A model generated the notes under the pieces. It was not told the origin of the DNA. It was given only the letters and a program-made list of their open reading frames with translations, and ran no database searches. From the NCBI GenBank assembly GCA_020650975.1, contig JAIPMN010021588.1, positions 1 to 20,919 on the forward strand: DNA of 20,919 bases. The letters run 5' to 3'. Below are positions 8,717 through 18,110 of this stretch, piece after piece (position 1 is the stretch's first letter; each line of letters begins with the position of its first letter). Position numbers and translations under genes: made by a program. This stretch comes from Apostichopus californicus (taxonomy: Eukaryota; Echinodermata; Holothuroidea; Aspidochirotida; Stichopodidae).

Positions 8717-9578
8717 AATGTATTTGTTATGTAGTAAACTAGTCAAATGAATAAACCCTCTTTAAGGTGAGTCATGTGCAAAGACTTCCATCAGAGAACC
8801 ATTAAACCCCAAGCCACTAAAAAAAAATTGATGGATACTTCCCTTTTTTCTGATTTTAACATTTCGTTCCCAGTATGATGCTCTATATCCTCCACTTTTT
8901 AAATACCCCCAAATTTTTTTAGACAGATGAGGGTGGAAAGAGAGAGATGGGGAAGGGGTGGGGTGGTGGTGGGAGCTGGGGGGGGGAGGAAACGACCACA
9001 GAAAAGGTATAAGTGCCATCATATCACAAAACATACCTAATTTTAATTTTTGGATACTACTTCCAATTCATGTTATATTCTCATCACAATAGATCTACAA
9101 TAAAATTGTTTAGATTGTGATTACAAGGTCACAACGTTGCATGAACTGAAATGCAACATTTGTAATAGTGTTGCAGGGTTGAGACAGGATGTGTGATGTG
9201 TCCAGGTTTTTATACTCCATTGACAGGTAATTCCTCCTGACACGCCAACACCTTTACTCTTATGGAAAGAAAGTGCTTTTAAATTGTTTAAAAACCATGG
9301 TGTTTCCTCCCTTCTTCTACTGTCTTATTTAGCCAATGCCTTTTTTTGGGCAGTGAGTAACGAAAAACAATATAATAATAATAATCATCATGATGATGAT
9401 AAAATTAGATCCCCCATGTAAATAATGAAAATAAAGAACAAGCGTTCCCGTGTAATGATAAAGTGGTAAAAGGAAGATGAATCGTTCGACAATCCTATGC
9501 ATCCCATGAATGATGAACTCCGTGCCAAGAAATCGATAAGCACGACATACAACGCAAATGAAGACTATGTTTATCACT
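8717..9578. other. Spacer with G-rich and AT microsatellite tracts
   Basis: No gene seen. A purine/G-rich block (about 8930-8993) includes ggggtggggtggtggtggg and a run of nine G, and could form G-quadruplex on the + strand. A trinucleotide tract follows at 9372-9400. Confidence 0.5.
9372..9400. repeat. Trinucleotide microsatellite (ATA)n then (ATC)n(GAT)n
   Basis: About four ATA units run into ATCATC and then GATGATGATGAT, the last two parts forming a small palindrome. Confidence 0.8.
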
Positions 9579-9945
9579 TTAAAGGGTGTGAAGACTCACG
9601 AAACGTCTAATGCCGGTAATCTGACCTAGTTTCGAATGAGGTGTAACAGAAGTGTTAGACATATCACCATCGATCCCAGAAAATACACACACAGCTTGCT
9701 ACCGTCGGTATTAGACACTAGTGTACAGTCAGTACATGCAGCTGCGGTCAATACACACAGCACAGTGTACAAACAATACAGCGATGGACATCTCAGGTCC
9801 AGCTAAAGATAACAAGGTATCACGTTACATTACTGTACTGTCTGCATTTCGTAGCGACACGAACAAAACGTCACTTGCAAGCAACGGAAAGTTCACTTTT
9901 TCAGATGGCCGCACGCGGTTTGGGGCGAGTCTTCAATGCCTTTAA
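9579..9945. mobile_element. TTAA MITE, copy B, both target sites intact
   Basis: The 359-bp element (9583-9941) is flanked by TTAA at 9579-9582 and 9942-9945. The ends are AGGGTGTGAAGACTCACG and, on the other strand, AGGCATTGAAGACTCGCC. It is collinear with 4943-5298 with scattered substitutions and small indels. No transposase is encoded; the short ORFs in it are chance. TTAA duplication with AGG ends suggests a Kolobok-like parent, which is an inference. Confidence 0.8.
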
Positions 9946-10263
9946 TTTATACCTATCCGTATACCTTACTACTGTCGCGCAAGGCATGCCAACGTTTGCG
10001 ATCGTCATAAACATCAAACATACGACTTGTGTATTTAACAATGACATGTTGAAAATAGTTTTACCTCATAAAAATATTATGCCTACATTGCAACCGGACA
10101 GTTGTGAAGGAGCCTTTTCTGAACACACTAACTGGGGAACCTTGGCCCTCCCCTAGTCCATCGTTTTCCCCCTCCTCCTGCCAGCGAAGCAATTTGGCCC
10201 AGTGCATGGCGTCGCCAGACATTTGGAAGTGGAGCGGTATAGCAAAATGAGAGTAACATATTG
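9946..10263. other. Spacer between MITEs, no recognised content
   Basis: Mixed-composition sequence with C-rich patches (about 10148-10180). It may belong to an older repeat interrupted by the next element, but no ends or duplications were found. Confidence 0.4.
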
Positions 10264-10844
10264 GGTTGAGACAGTGGCGGACTGGCCACCCTGGCATTTG
10301 AGCAATGCCCGGTGGGCTGGGGAGCCTGGTAAACATTACAGCCCCAGTTTTCACAGTTAATAGAATACAGACGGGCTGTGTAAAATATATTTTTAACTGT
10401 GGGAATCAGCTCATGAAATCACCATGTTAGTTAGTATGTTAGTACGTAACAAAGAACGTGCTATTGGCAACCCGTCAGTGCTAATGGGTTTTTATTTAGG
10501 TTTTTTCCATTTTTTCAAGCATGTTGTCACAAAATGCTTGAACAACTTAATAAAATCCAGTCTAAAACATATATTTTTGTCTATTTTTGTTTACGTTTTT
10601 AACTTTCTCAGTTTAATCAAGACGTTGCTTCTGGAAAATTATTTTTGGGTCATTTTAAAAGGATTAAAGGATTGCATCTAGGCATTCCTTAACTTCAAAA
10701 AAATCTCAATGGACACCCCTCCCCTTAGACCCCTCCCCAGGATGGCGATCACTATGTAAGTAGCATATATCATTGAATAATGGGCCGGTCTAGTTGGAAA
10801 ATGTCCGGGCCGGTCTTAAGACCCAGTCCGCCCCTGGGTTGAGA
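10264..10844. mobile_element. hAT-type MITE (565 bp) with 8-bp TSD
   Basis: The element at 10272-10836 is flanked by perfect 8-bp repeats GGTTGAGA (10264-10271 and 10837-10844). The left end is CAGTGGCGGACTGGCC; the right end on the other strand is CAGGGGCGGACTGGGTC, identical at 13 of the first 14 positions. These ends and the 8-bp duplication mark a hAT-superfamily element. The interior is AT-rich and encodes no transposase; an 85-codon open frame inside lacks any family signature. Near the right end a GGGCCGGTCT word is repeated. Confidence 0.9.
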
Positions 10845-11576
10845 GGTGGGAGGGGATACACGATGAGGGTAAAACAACCTGCCGCCAGAGACGCAAGGCC
10901 GGTCGGCGTGGGTCCAGTTGCCCGCCTAGTAATAGGGCCCATATATGGCCTCCTGCCTATTCTTTTTGGACACGGTAAATTTAATTTACAACCAGGTCAC
11001 CAAGGAGCCCCGAAAATGGGGGGGGGTGGGAGGGGGATGGGGAAGGGCAACCCCTCGGAGACATCACCGATTTGTCCCCGTCTCCAGTCTGGTCTCCTAA
11101 AGAAAATATGTTTATTTTACAAACTAACATAATTAATTCTGATTTATTAGCTAAAGTGGGTCAAAATTTCTCATTGTTTCATATTTTCATGTTTTTTGTG
11201 GAAAATCTCGAAAACTTCAACCTTCACTGACCCTCATACACATCGTCATATTCATACAAAATTTTCGATCATGATAAAAACATAGCGCCGGGTGTAGGCA
11301 AATAAACTGACAAATCACCGTCTATGCCGGGATAAAATAAGGTCTACAAATTCTGCACGCTTATACATGAAGTTACGTGAGTTGAGAAGTTTTTACATTA
11401 AAAGTATGTCATGCGTACCCAAACCTGAGACATAATATGGCAAGCCTTAGAGAAATGTGGAAAGTTTCTTTAGACATGAACGTGCTTGGGATAACACTGA
11501 AAACTTAGTTCTACTGGTACTAATTTTGAAAGTTTCAACGGTAAAATTTATATTACAAGTGACAAAAGTACATGAG
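10845..11576. other. Spacer with G-rich tract
   Basis: A G-rich block at about 11017-11048 (runs of nine, three and five G) is followed by plain AT-rich sequence up to the tRNA. No gene was found. The more GC-rich part 10845-11100 may be an old repeat, but no ends were identified. Confidence 0.45.
11564..11567 (-). terminator. Pol III terminator of tRNA-Ser
   Basis: Four T residues on the minus strand (aaaa on +), 10 bp beyond the tRNA 3' end. This is the minimal RNA polymerase III stop signal. Confidence 0.75.
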
Positions 11577-11658
11577 CGACGAGGATGGGATTCGAACCCA
11601 CGCGTGCAGAGCACAATGGATTAGCAGTCCATCGCCTTAACCACTCGGCCACCTCGTC
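11577..11658 (-). tRNA. tRNA-Ser (anticodon GCU)
   Basis: The minus strand reads GACGAGGTGGCCGAGTGG and folds into a full class II tRNA. The 7-bp acceptor stem is GACGAGG/CCTCGTC, with discriminator G at 11577. The D arm contains the A box (TGGCCGAGTGG). The anticodon stem ATGGA/TCCAT holds loop CTGCTAA, with anticodon GCT at 11623-11625. The long variable arm is TGTGCTCTGCACG, and the T arm GTGGGTTCGAATCCCA is also the B box. It is 82 nt with no intron. The long variable arm is typical of serine tRNAs; it decodes AGC and AGU. The gene stands alone between transposon remnants and the Dispatched gene, on the opposite strand, with its own promoter boxes and terminator. Confidence 0.97.
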
Positions 11659-12639
11659 TACTGGTTACTTTGCTCTAGTCAATGCTATTATAAATCATAG
11701 CTTTTGTGTCATTTCCATCAGATACAACTACTTACTCATTTATCTTTATTTCTGTTTGACTTTATGTTCCGAAATCTGATAATTACCCATTTCTTTATAT
11801 CTTGGAACCACTTTGTACAAAGTTTGGTTTATAAGCAATCAACGGAGTAATTGTTGAAATGAATATTCAACAGTCCAATGTAAACAAACCTGGTTTGACG
11901 TCGAGACCTACATAACAGTGCAATGTAGTATGATCCGTTTGTGTGCGAGTTATGCACATGTATGTAATACAATCTTATACTTATAGTACGATCTAGTTAT
12001 ACTAGTGCGATCAAGTAGTAGTACAGTAGGACAACGAGTGTTTTTTTAACTAACTACAAACGAGAAATCCTGAAATTCGATAGACTCGCCGAGATTAAAC
12101 AAGTCAAGTTTGAAAGGTGCCACTAAAATCCTTAGTGGTAACTGAGAGGTGAGGTTGTTTGGGAAGGAAGGTCTACACGGGACCTAACGAGTAACGTTAG
12201 GTAATTATATCTAACTTAGGACTTACTGTAGGGCCTAGGCCTAATAAAATAAAGGCTGAGTAGGCCAAGTTAAGTTGTAACAGTAAGGCTAGAAGGTGTA
12301 ACCTTCACGTATATTTAAAGTTATAAACATACGACATACAACATATATTTTGTCAGTTAATTGCCAATTATATTATGTGCTGAAATCCAGGCAAGTACTG
12401 TTCATTATTCATATTCATTCAGCCTCTCAATGTCTGCCAAGGGCCAAAATTAATGTGATGTTAATGTGATTAATTTGTAAATATTAGGGCCAATAAGACC
12501 ATCAAGTTAAGTATGAAACTGGTCGTGATGAAAACAATGAAAATTCATATTGAGGCTAGTATCATGTGATTCACATACTGTACAGTACTTTATTGTTTCA
12601 TTTGCAACTATTATTTTGGTCCTTTTGTTTATTCTTTAG
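11659..12639 (+). promoter_or_regulatory. Presumed 5' region of Dispatched (promoter / noncoding exon)
   Basis: No ORF or transposon end is seen. Positions about 11890-12200 have more CpG than the surroundings and include a CRE-like TGACGTCG (11896) and the donor-like AGAG|GTGAGG at 12149. The strong acceptor at 12639 implies at least one untranslated exon upstream, and this is the likeliest place. There is no TATA box I would defend. Confidence 0.25.
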
Positions 12640-12804
12640 TCTGTCGACATGGTTCCAATAAGGACGCTTAAGAATTTGATCCCATCGTGAAGAGCCTGCT
12701 CTAGCATTTACCATGCAAGAGACAAAAGTTTACAGAGGACAGTACTTTGCTCAAACAGCAGGTTGTACCTGCTGGAAAGATGTCAAACAAAGGCTTCTCT
12801 TCAG
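12640..12804 (+). CDS. DISP1: Dispatched first coding exon (leader plus codons 1-31)
   Basis: The acceptor is 'ttgtttattctttag' and the donor TTCAG|gtactg. Translation starts at 12713 and reads MQETKVYRGQYFAQTAG, then a Cys/Trp-containing WKDVKQRLLFR stretch directly before TM1. The last Arg codon is split with the next exon. The frame upstream of the ATG is closed by a TGA at 12674-12688, so the start is unlikely to be further upstream within this exon. Confidence 0.75.
12649..12690 (+). CDS. Upstream ORF in the Dispatched 5' leader (13 codons)
   Basis: If the exon begins at the strong acceptor (…tttattctttag, ending 12639), its first ATG is at 12649. The purine at -3 and G at +4 (GACATGG) make a good initiation context. 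It reads 13 codons and stops at TGA 12688-12690, 22 bp before the main ATG. The main ATG (ACCATGC) has A at -3 but C at +4. Such uORFs commonly lower translation of the main frame; that effect is inferred here. Confidence 0.4.
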   Translation: MVPIRTLKNLIPS

Positions 12805-15800
12805 GTACTGTAATAATTTAATAAATATATTCAAATTGAAAATATGGAAGTTGTTGAGAATGTTATGTTTTTCTTATTTGTACCCAAGTGCTACTACAGA
12901 TTTAAATCTAAATATAATGAACTATGGATCTAAATTTAAGGATGGCTCTTAGTTAAAAAACATGTCTTATAGGAAATGAATGTTAAATTTATGTCCTTTT
13001 TATAGCAAGTGTTTGTGTTTGCTTAAAATTCTTTTAAATTGAGAACAAGTACTTCCTTAGTATTCCTTTTTATGGAATATTATATTATTCCATTATAAAG
13101 AAATATTATATTATTTCATTAGCTAAATCTGGCAGAAAGAGGAATATATTAAATGAAATATTCATATGGCAATCAATCTGTCAAATATAATATTTAACAA
13201 TAAAAAGCAGAGTATCTTTCATCTGCTAGAGCATTTCAAACAGTTATGCTGTACTAGGTCAATAAAATCTTCATGGTCGTTGGTAATGAGGTCATTGTTT
13301 TAATTCTTCTGCAGGTATTCTTACCTGCTGACGAGGCATTCTGTCTTCTTCTGTATTGGTACCCTCTTCCTGGTATCCTGCTTCATCACCGTGTCCTTTG
13401 TCATGTTTGACCCGCCTGACTTTACAGATCCTATTGCGGTGAGTTCATTCAACATTGTTTTGGTAAGATTGGAGAACATACAGCACAAGCTGCTCATTTA
13501 CTGTGTTTTCCTCCCCGGACTTCTTTCCCACCAAAATTATCCACAGCTTTGCTCAAAAATTATGTCCATAGGAAATGGTCTCCTTTGTGCAGGATACATG
13601 TGAAGAAAATGCAACATTTCGTTCACAGAAATGTATGCACTTTTGCCTTCGAATATGTAGTGCCCTAAAATTGATGCTTTAAACTGTGACTATGTACAGA
13701 AAACTAACTTTGTTTGCCCTAAAGTACTGCTACTCTGAAGTAATAACATATATATACATGAGATGCAAAATGAGTTGTCTGGCAACTGTTTCTTTTCAGA
13801 TCTCTTCTCTCATACCTCACCCCATATCCCTATCCCCCACTCCCCCTGTTTGATCAATTTGACTTCCTCGAATATTTTGGATTGTGATATTGAGTCTTCA
13901 GTTACAGAGAACCGTGGGCTTCATTTTTGAAAGCTATCAAATACAACGAATCTGATTAAAAGCAAGCAATGCTGTTCATATTCAAGTATTTCCAACCTGT
14001 CACATATTCATTGTTTGAGGTTTCCTACACTGGAGTATATACCAGTCATAGGAAAAAAAGTATACATGCAGTGAAATCTGACACCCCTCTCCCCTATCCA
14101 TCCTTTTCCCTTCGTACTTATCGTATAAAAGCATACTTATTTATGATGTCACATCATTGCTCATCTCAAATAGGGTTTTGAGCCCAGGGGAACCGAAATC
14201 AGTCAGAGATCGATAGCATGGAGTAACCTGATGAAGTCTACAGGCAGCGACCTATTACTGTCAACATATCCAGTGAACTGGAACGACAATGTCCCAGATG
14301 AATCTTCCAGCATCCAGTTCAGCGAAGGTGAAGACTCTTGGATGCCAGTGAATAGCACCACCGATGAATCAGAGGAGAGCGTCTCATCATCAGAGGAGGA
14401 TGGAACCACAGAATCCAACAAACATGATATTTATCTCTGTGGTAATCCTGGTGAGTTCTATCCATTTTAAGCTTATGAAGATTTATCTGTCTGTCTGTCA
14501 ATAACCTGTCTGTTTGTGTGTTGGCTAAGTAGGAGACAGAGATGCCAGATATATGTCACCAGATATTCTCCATGAAATGGACCGGAAATGTTGGAATGGT
14601 GTGAGAAGTAAAAGAAAAAAAACTTCTGAAACAAGAAATCTTCAGTTTGAAATAAAATAATTTTCAGTCTGGGAAAGGGTTATCAAAATGTATGTATGAG
14701 CGGTTAGAAGGGAGCCAAATGATCTTATCATTAAAGCCAGGCCAATGTAAATCGCTGGCCAGACATAATTTATCACCTGAGGTTTTGAGACCTCAAATTA
14801 ATTCCCCTTTCACTTCTCATTGTGCTGTTTAGACTGAGTGTGTGAGATTGAGTTGCCACTGGCTAATATCATACTCATTACATCATAGTTTATTTGTAAC
14901 TTTTTGTGTGATTATTAATTTCTTCTGCTTGTGTAACATGTTCTGTCACTTTTTTATCTCTTGTTTTAGATGTTTCCTATGCCAGAATGGTCTTCAAGCA
15001 TGCCAAAGGACGCAGCTTGTTCACGTTGGACTCCATCACCTCCATGTGCAGTCTGGAATCTCAGCATTTCACCAGCCACGTAGCGTTCCTGCGATCTTGC
15101 TACACAGGCAACCTCACGTGTTGTTCCAGCTGGAATCTCGGCGTCTATGTAGCTCTCCTCACAGGCCACCAGTCCTGCGACAGTCTGACAGAGGAGAGTG
15201 TCGCCCACGTTCTCAACCTGATCATGAAATGTTCTCATTACTATCGTACCAAGGAACTCAAGCCGGACTGTGCTTCATTCGGTTGTCAGACCGTGCCGGA
15301 GGAGTGCGTGGCATACAATGCAGTATTCAACATCCTTCATTTCTTGGTCGACGTCGATTTCATGAGCGTGGAGAACCCCAACAACGACCACGTCAGCTAC
15401 GCGATGGCCGTTTTCCCGGTCTACGCGGGCGTAGACATAAAGAACATTTACGAAGACAACTTCAGGGACAGGACGGTGTCGGACGGCGTGACCACGGTTT
15501 CGGGGCTCTACTTTAACATCAAGGAAGATCTGTTCAGCGAATATCTGATGTTGGACATCGTGTACCCCAGTCTGGGCATATTTTCCATCGTGATCTTGAT
15601 GTGGATTTACATCGGATCCTTCTTCATCACCCTGATGGCCATCGTCAACATCGTAATGTCCTTGACCATCGCTTACTTCCTGTACGTGGTGGTCCTTAGA
15701 ATACCATTCTTCCCGTTCATGAACCTCACAAGTATCATACTGCTGGTCGGCATCGGAGCCGACGACACCTTCGTGTTCTGCGACGTCTGGAAACAGGTCA

Positions 15801-17872
15801 GTCGAGACAGGACCAACGTCGCTCAGGTCATCCTGATGATGCAGACGTTGAACCACGCGGCGCTGTCCATGTTCGTGACTAGTCTCACGACGGCTTCGGC
15901 GTTCTTCACCAACACCGTCAGCACGATCACCTCTATCAAGTGCTTTGGAATATTCTCAGGGTTAGCTATTCTCTCAAATTTCATTCTCAGTATCACATGG
16001 TTGCCTGCCGTCATCGCTTTCCAAGACACTTACCTGGGCGGGCTCGAAGACCACGGCGAGTCCGTGCGTGGCAGTGGCAGGAAGGCGAGGTACAAACAGT
16101 TATGGGGAATGATCAGAAAGCGAATCACGGATTGGTCGAGGGTATTTTTCGAAAAGGTCCTGCCCTTCATAGTGATCCGTCTGCGATACGCCTGGTTAGT
16201 GCTGTGCACATTACTGATGGTCGGAGGGTTCTGTACCATATTCATTTATCCCAAGCTCCACCTTCCCAGCGTTCCTCATTTTCAACTCTTTCAAACCTCT
16301 CATCCTTTTGAACAGTATGACTTTGTCTATAGAAAACTGTTCTGGTTTGAAAAATCTCAGAACGGGGCAGAGTATTCCAATCTGCCGATCATAGTCGTCT
16401 GGGGCGTGAAAGAAAAGGACACGGGTAACCGACTCGACCCAGACAGCAAGGGCTCCTTGGTCCTCGACGGGAATTTCGACGTTAGTCACCCGGATTCTCA
16501 AGCCTGGCTCTTGCAGTTTTGCCAGAGGTTACGAAACCAAACATTCCTCAAACCCCCCGACGGCTGGCAGCTGGAAAACTGTTTCATCGAGTCGCTGAAG
16601 TACTGGATGGAGTTTAGAGACTGCGAAGATGTCAACATGGCACCGTGCTGTAGAAATGCGACTTTCCCTTACGATGCCTCCCTCTTTCAGTACTGTCTGG
16701 AAATGGCCACCCATGACCTTCACCAGGAGTACCCGGCATATTTCGATAAGAGGAAACCCGGTCCTAGGTTTTTAGCCGTCAATAATTCGATCTCAGCTCT
16801 CCTCGTGGAGTTCGACAGTAGGACTTCGTTTTCGTACGTCTACGAGGACATGAAAGAATTTGTGGATCAGGTGGACGGGTGGATCAGGGACCAGTTAGAA
16901 ACTGCTCCAGAGGGTATGTCCGGGGGTTGGTTCACGAGTGATCTGGACTTTTTCGACCTTCAGGATCACTTGGCCAGAGGTACACCGTTAGCTCTAGGAT
17001 TATCGGTGATCATCGCGACCCTGGTATTGCTGTTGACCACCGGTAACATAGTCATCAGCTGTTGCGCCATAGCCTCCATCGCCGCTACCTTGTTCGTCAC
17101 CATCGGTACCCTGGTCCTCCTCGGCTGGCAACTCAACATCATGGAATCTGTGATCCTGTCGGTGGCCGTGGGCCTCGCTATTGACTTCACCGTTCACTAC
17201 GGAGTGGCATATTCGTTAGCGCCCGCCCAGGACCGCGAAGGCAGGGTGGTCTTCTCACTCTCCCGTATGGGATCTGCGATCGCCATGGCAGCTCTGACGA
17301 CGTTTACTGCGGGGGTCCTCATGATGCCAGCTAATATCCTGTCATACACACAGATGGGGACTTTCCTGGTGCTCATCACCACCGTCAGTTGGACATTCTC
17401 GACGTTCTTCTTCCATTCCATATGCCGGATCTGCGGACCGGAGGGCCATACGGGTAGCCTCTCTTGGCTGTGCGTGTGCTGCAGGAAGGATCACGTCCTT
17501 CTCTTGCAGAGGTACGGCAGTGGCGTGGCACCCGTCAACAGGTTTGAGGTGCACCACGTCTGCCAAGAGTATTACCAGTCGTCTACCAGTTCAAGCGAGT
17601 CAGCGATGGAGGCCCCCATGCAGCCGTGCAACCTGGACCCAGGCCCCGAAGTGGAAGGCCCCGCAGTGCAAGGCCCTGAGGTTCAAGGCTCTGATACGCT
17701 GAGTACGTATGTGTCAAATTCACGAGGGAAAGCCGCCACCTACCAGAGTGCAGTGGAGTACCATGACGGTCACTATGTCAGCCATGTTGTACCTTCTTCG
17801 GGAGTCGTTGGCAAACCTGGGCTGCTTCCAAACAAGGATCCAAGCATTCCAAACGTGTGGGTCAAAAGGTAA
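12713..17872 (+). CDS. DISP1: Dispatched homologue, RND-family Hedgehog-release transporter
   Basis: Joining 12713-12804, 13315-13438, 14174-14450 and 14970-17872 gives 1131 residues. TM1 is at about 40-62. A large Cys-rich extracellular loop follows, with the Dispatched signatures GFEPRGT (73-79) and YARMVFKHAKGRSLFTLD. TM2-6 form the sterol-sensing-like bundle (about 364-515), with GIGADD in TM4 (D429, D430). TM7 (570-591) leads to a second large loop, then TM8-12 (837-980), with D903 in TM10 (VGLAIDFTVHYG). The three aspartates are the cation-coupling residues known in DISP1. The family exports cholesterol-modified Hedgehog from producing cells, powered by sodium. The N-terminus before TM1 is short (about 39 residues) compared with vertebrate DISP1, so an upstream coding exon cannot be excluded. 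An in-frame TGA precedes the chosen ATG. The C-terminal tail is about 150 residues, and a spliced alternative exists. Confidence 0.93.
12805..13314 (+). other. Dispatched intron 1 with short AT tandem repeat
   Basis: 510-bp AT-rich intron. Positions about 13075-13125 hold two copies of a 26-bp AT unit (gaatattatattattccatt / aaatattatattatttcatt). Nothing else was seen. Confidence 0.7.
13075..13125. repeat. Two-copy 26-bp AT-rich tandem repeat
   Basis: The units share aatattatattatt(c/t)catta. The first unit is also a near-perfect palindrome (ggaatattatattattcc). Confidence 0.7.
13315..13438 (+). CDS. DISP1: Dispatched exon 2: TM1
   Basis: The acceptor is 'taattcttctgcag' and the donor GCG|gtgagt. 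It codes YSYLLTRHSVFFCIGTLF and the rest of TM1, then MFDPPDFTDPIA at the start of extracellular loop 1. Splicing to 14174 gives DPIA-GFEPRGT, a join conserved in Dispatched proteins, which supports both boundaries. Confidence 0.9.
13439..14173 (+). other. Dispatched intron 2, no recognised content
   Basis: 735-bp intron with C-rich patches near 13808-13851 and 14081-14110. No repeat partner or RNA gene was seen. Confidence 0.6.
14174..14450 (+). CDS. DISP1: Dispatched exon 3: acidic Ser-rich part of loop 1
   Basis: The acceptor is 'atctcaaatag' and the donor CCTG|gtgagt. It starts GFEPRGTEISQRSIAWSNL, a conserved Dispatched motif. It then becomes an acidic Ser/Thr-rich, low-complexity stretch at residues about 114-151 (DESSSIQFSEGED, TTDESEESVSSSEEDG), and ends in LCGNP. 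It contains one N-glycosylation sequon (NST). No canonical RX(K/R)R furin site is evident. Confidence 0.9.
14451..14969 (+). other. Dispatched intron 3, no recognised content
   Basis: 519-bp AT-rich intron with a short TCTG/TGTC run near 14486-14520. The open frame running from here into the next exon is out of frame with the protein. Confidence 0.6.
14970..17872 (+). CDS. DISP1: Dispatched exon 4: large exon with TM2-12 and tail
   Basis: The acceptor is 'cttgttttag'. The split Asp codon is followed by 966 codons to TAA 17870-17872. It is clearly GC-richer than the flanking introns. It carries the TM4 GIGADD motif and the TM10 GLAIDFTVHYG motif. After TM12 comes a Cys-rich stretch (CRICGPEG, WLCVCCRK) suited to palmitoylation, then a tail with Gly-Pro-Glu-Val repeats. 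Sequons in the loops include NLT, NQT, NAT and NNS. Packing nearly all of the protein into one exon matches vertebrate DISP1 gene structure. Confidence 0.95.
17642..17695 (+). repeat. 15-bp coding tandem repeat in the Dispatched tail
   Basis: Three full units and one partial unit of GGCCC(C/T)G(A/C)(A/G)GT(G/T)(G/C)AA, in frame, encode GPEVE-GPAVQ-GPEVQ-GSD. The length is a multiple of three, so copy-number change would keep the frame. Confidence 0.85.
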
Positions 17873-17986
17873 CGATGTATTGTACTCATCAGGTTATCCT
17901 TCATGGTTTCAAAATAGCTTGCAGCATTTAGTTATGAAATTGCAAAATCAAGTCCAAAGCATATATGCTATCATTGCTTGTTTCAG

Positions 17987-18110
17987 GTACTTTAATGTCA
18001 GACGGAGAAAGCATGATGATACCAAAATTTCAAGTCAGGGAAGTACTCAACGATCCACAGTAACATATCTAGCAGTGTTAGGGTCATTATGTATTATGTA
18101 TGTATTATGA
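17987..18110 (+). CDS. DISP1: Candidate alternative last exon of Dispatched
   Basis: The donor AAAAG|gtaacg at 17869 contains the TAA stop. A good acceptor (attgcttgtttcag, ending 17986) lies 118 bp downstream. Splicing keeps Arg1131 (AG+G) and adds about 40 residues starting YFNVRRRKHDDTKISS and ending in a hydrophobic TYLAVLGSLCIMYVL, with TGA at 18108-18110. Without splicing the protein ends VKR. Both forms are possible; the sequence alone does not show which is used. Confidence 0.4.

Noticed and set aside
9721..10156. Two overlapping + strand ORFs of 74 and 93 codons
   Set aside because: They span the TTAA MITE and its flank; the other MITE copy does not preserve the frames.
10424..10681. 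85-codon ORF inside the 565-bp hAT-type MITE
   Set aside because: It is a low-complexity Phe/Leu-rich reading of AT-rich MITE interior with no transposase motif.
10794..11132. 112-codon Gly/Arg-rich ORF
   Set aside because: It crosses the end of the hAT-type MITE and a poly-G tract; its composition reflects G-rich DNA.
11585..11779. 64-codon + strand ORF beginning MGFEPTRAEHNG
   Set aside because: It is the antisense reading of the tRNA-Ser gene, a common false protein prediction.
14842..15516. 224-codon + strand ORF overlapping the start of the large Dispatched exon
   Set aside because: It runs through an intron and then out of frame with the conserved Dispatched protein.
15275..15856. 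193-codon minus-strand ORF and other minus-strand ORFs between 14966 and 17566
   Set aside because: They are shadows of the GC-rich Dispatched exon, with His/Val/Asp-rich composition and no family features.
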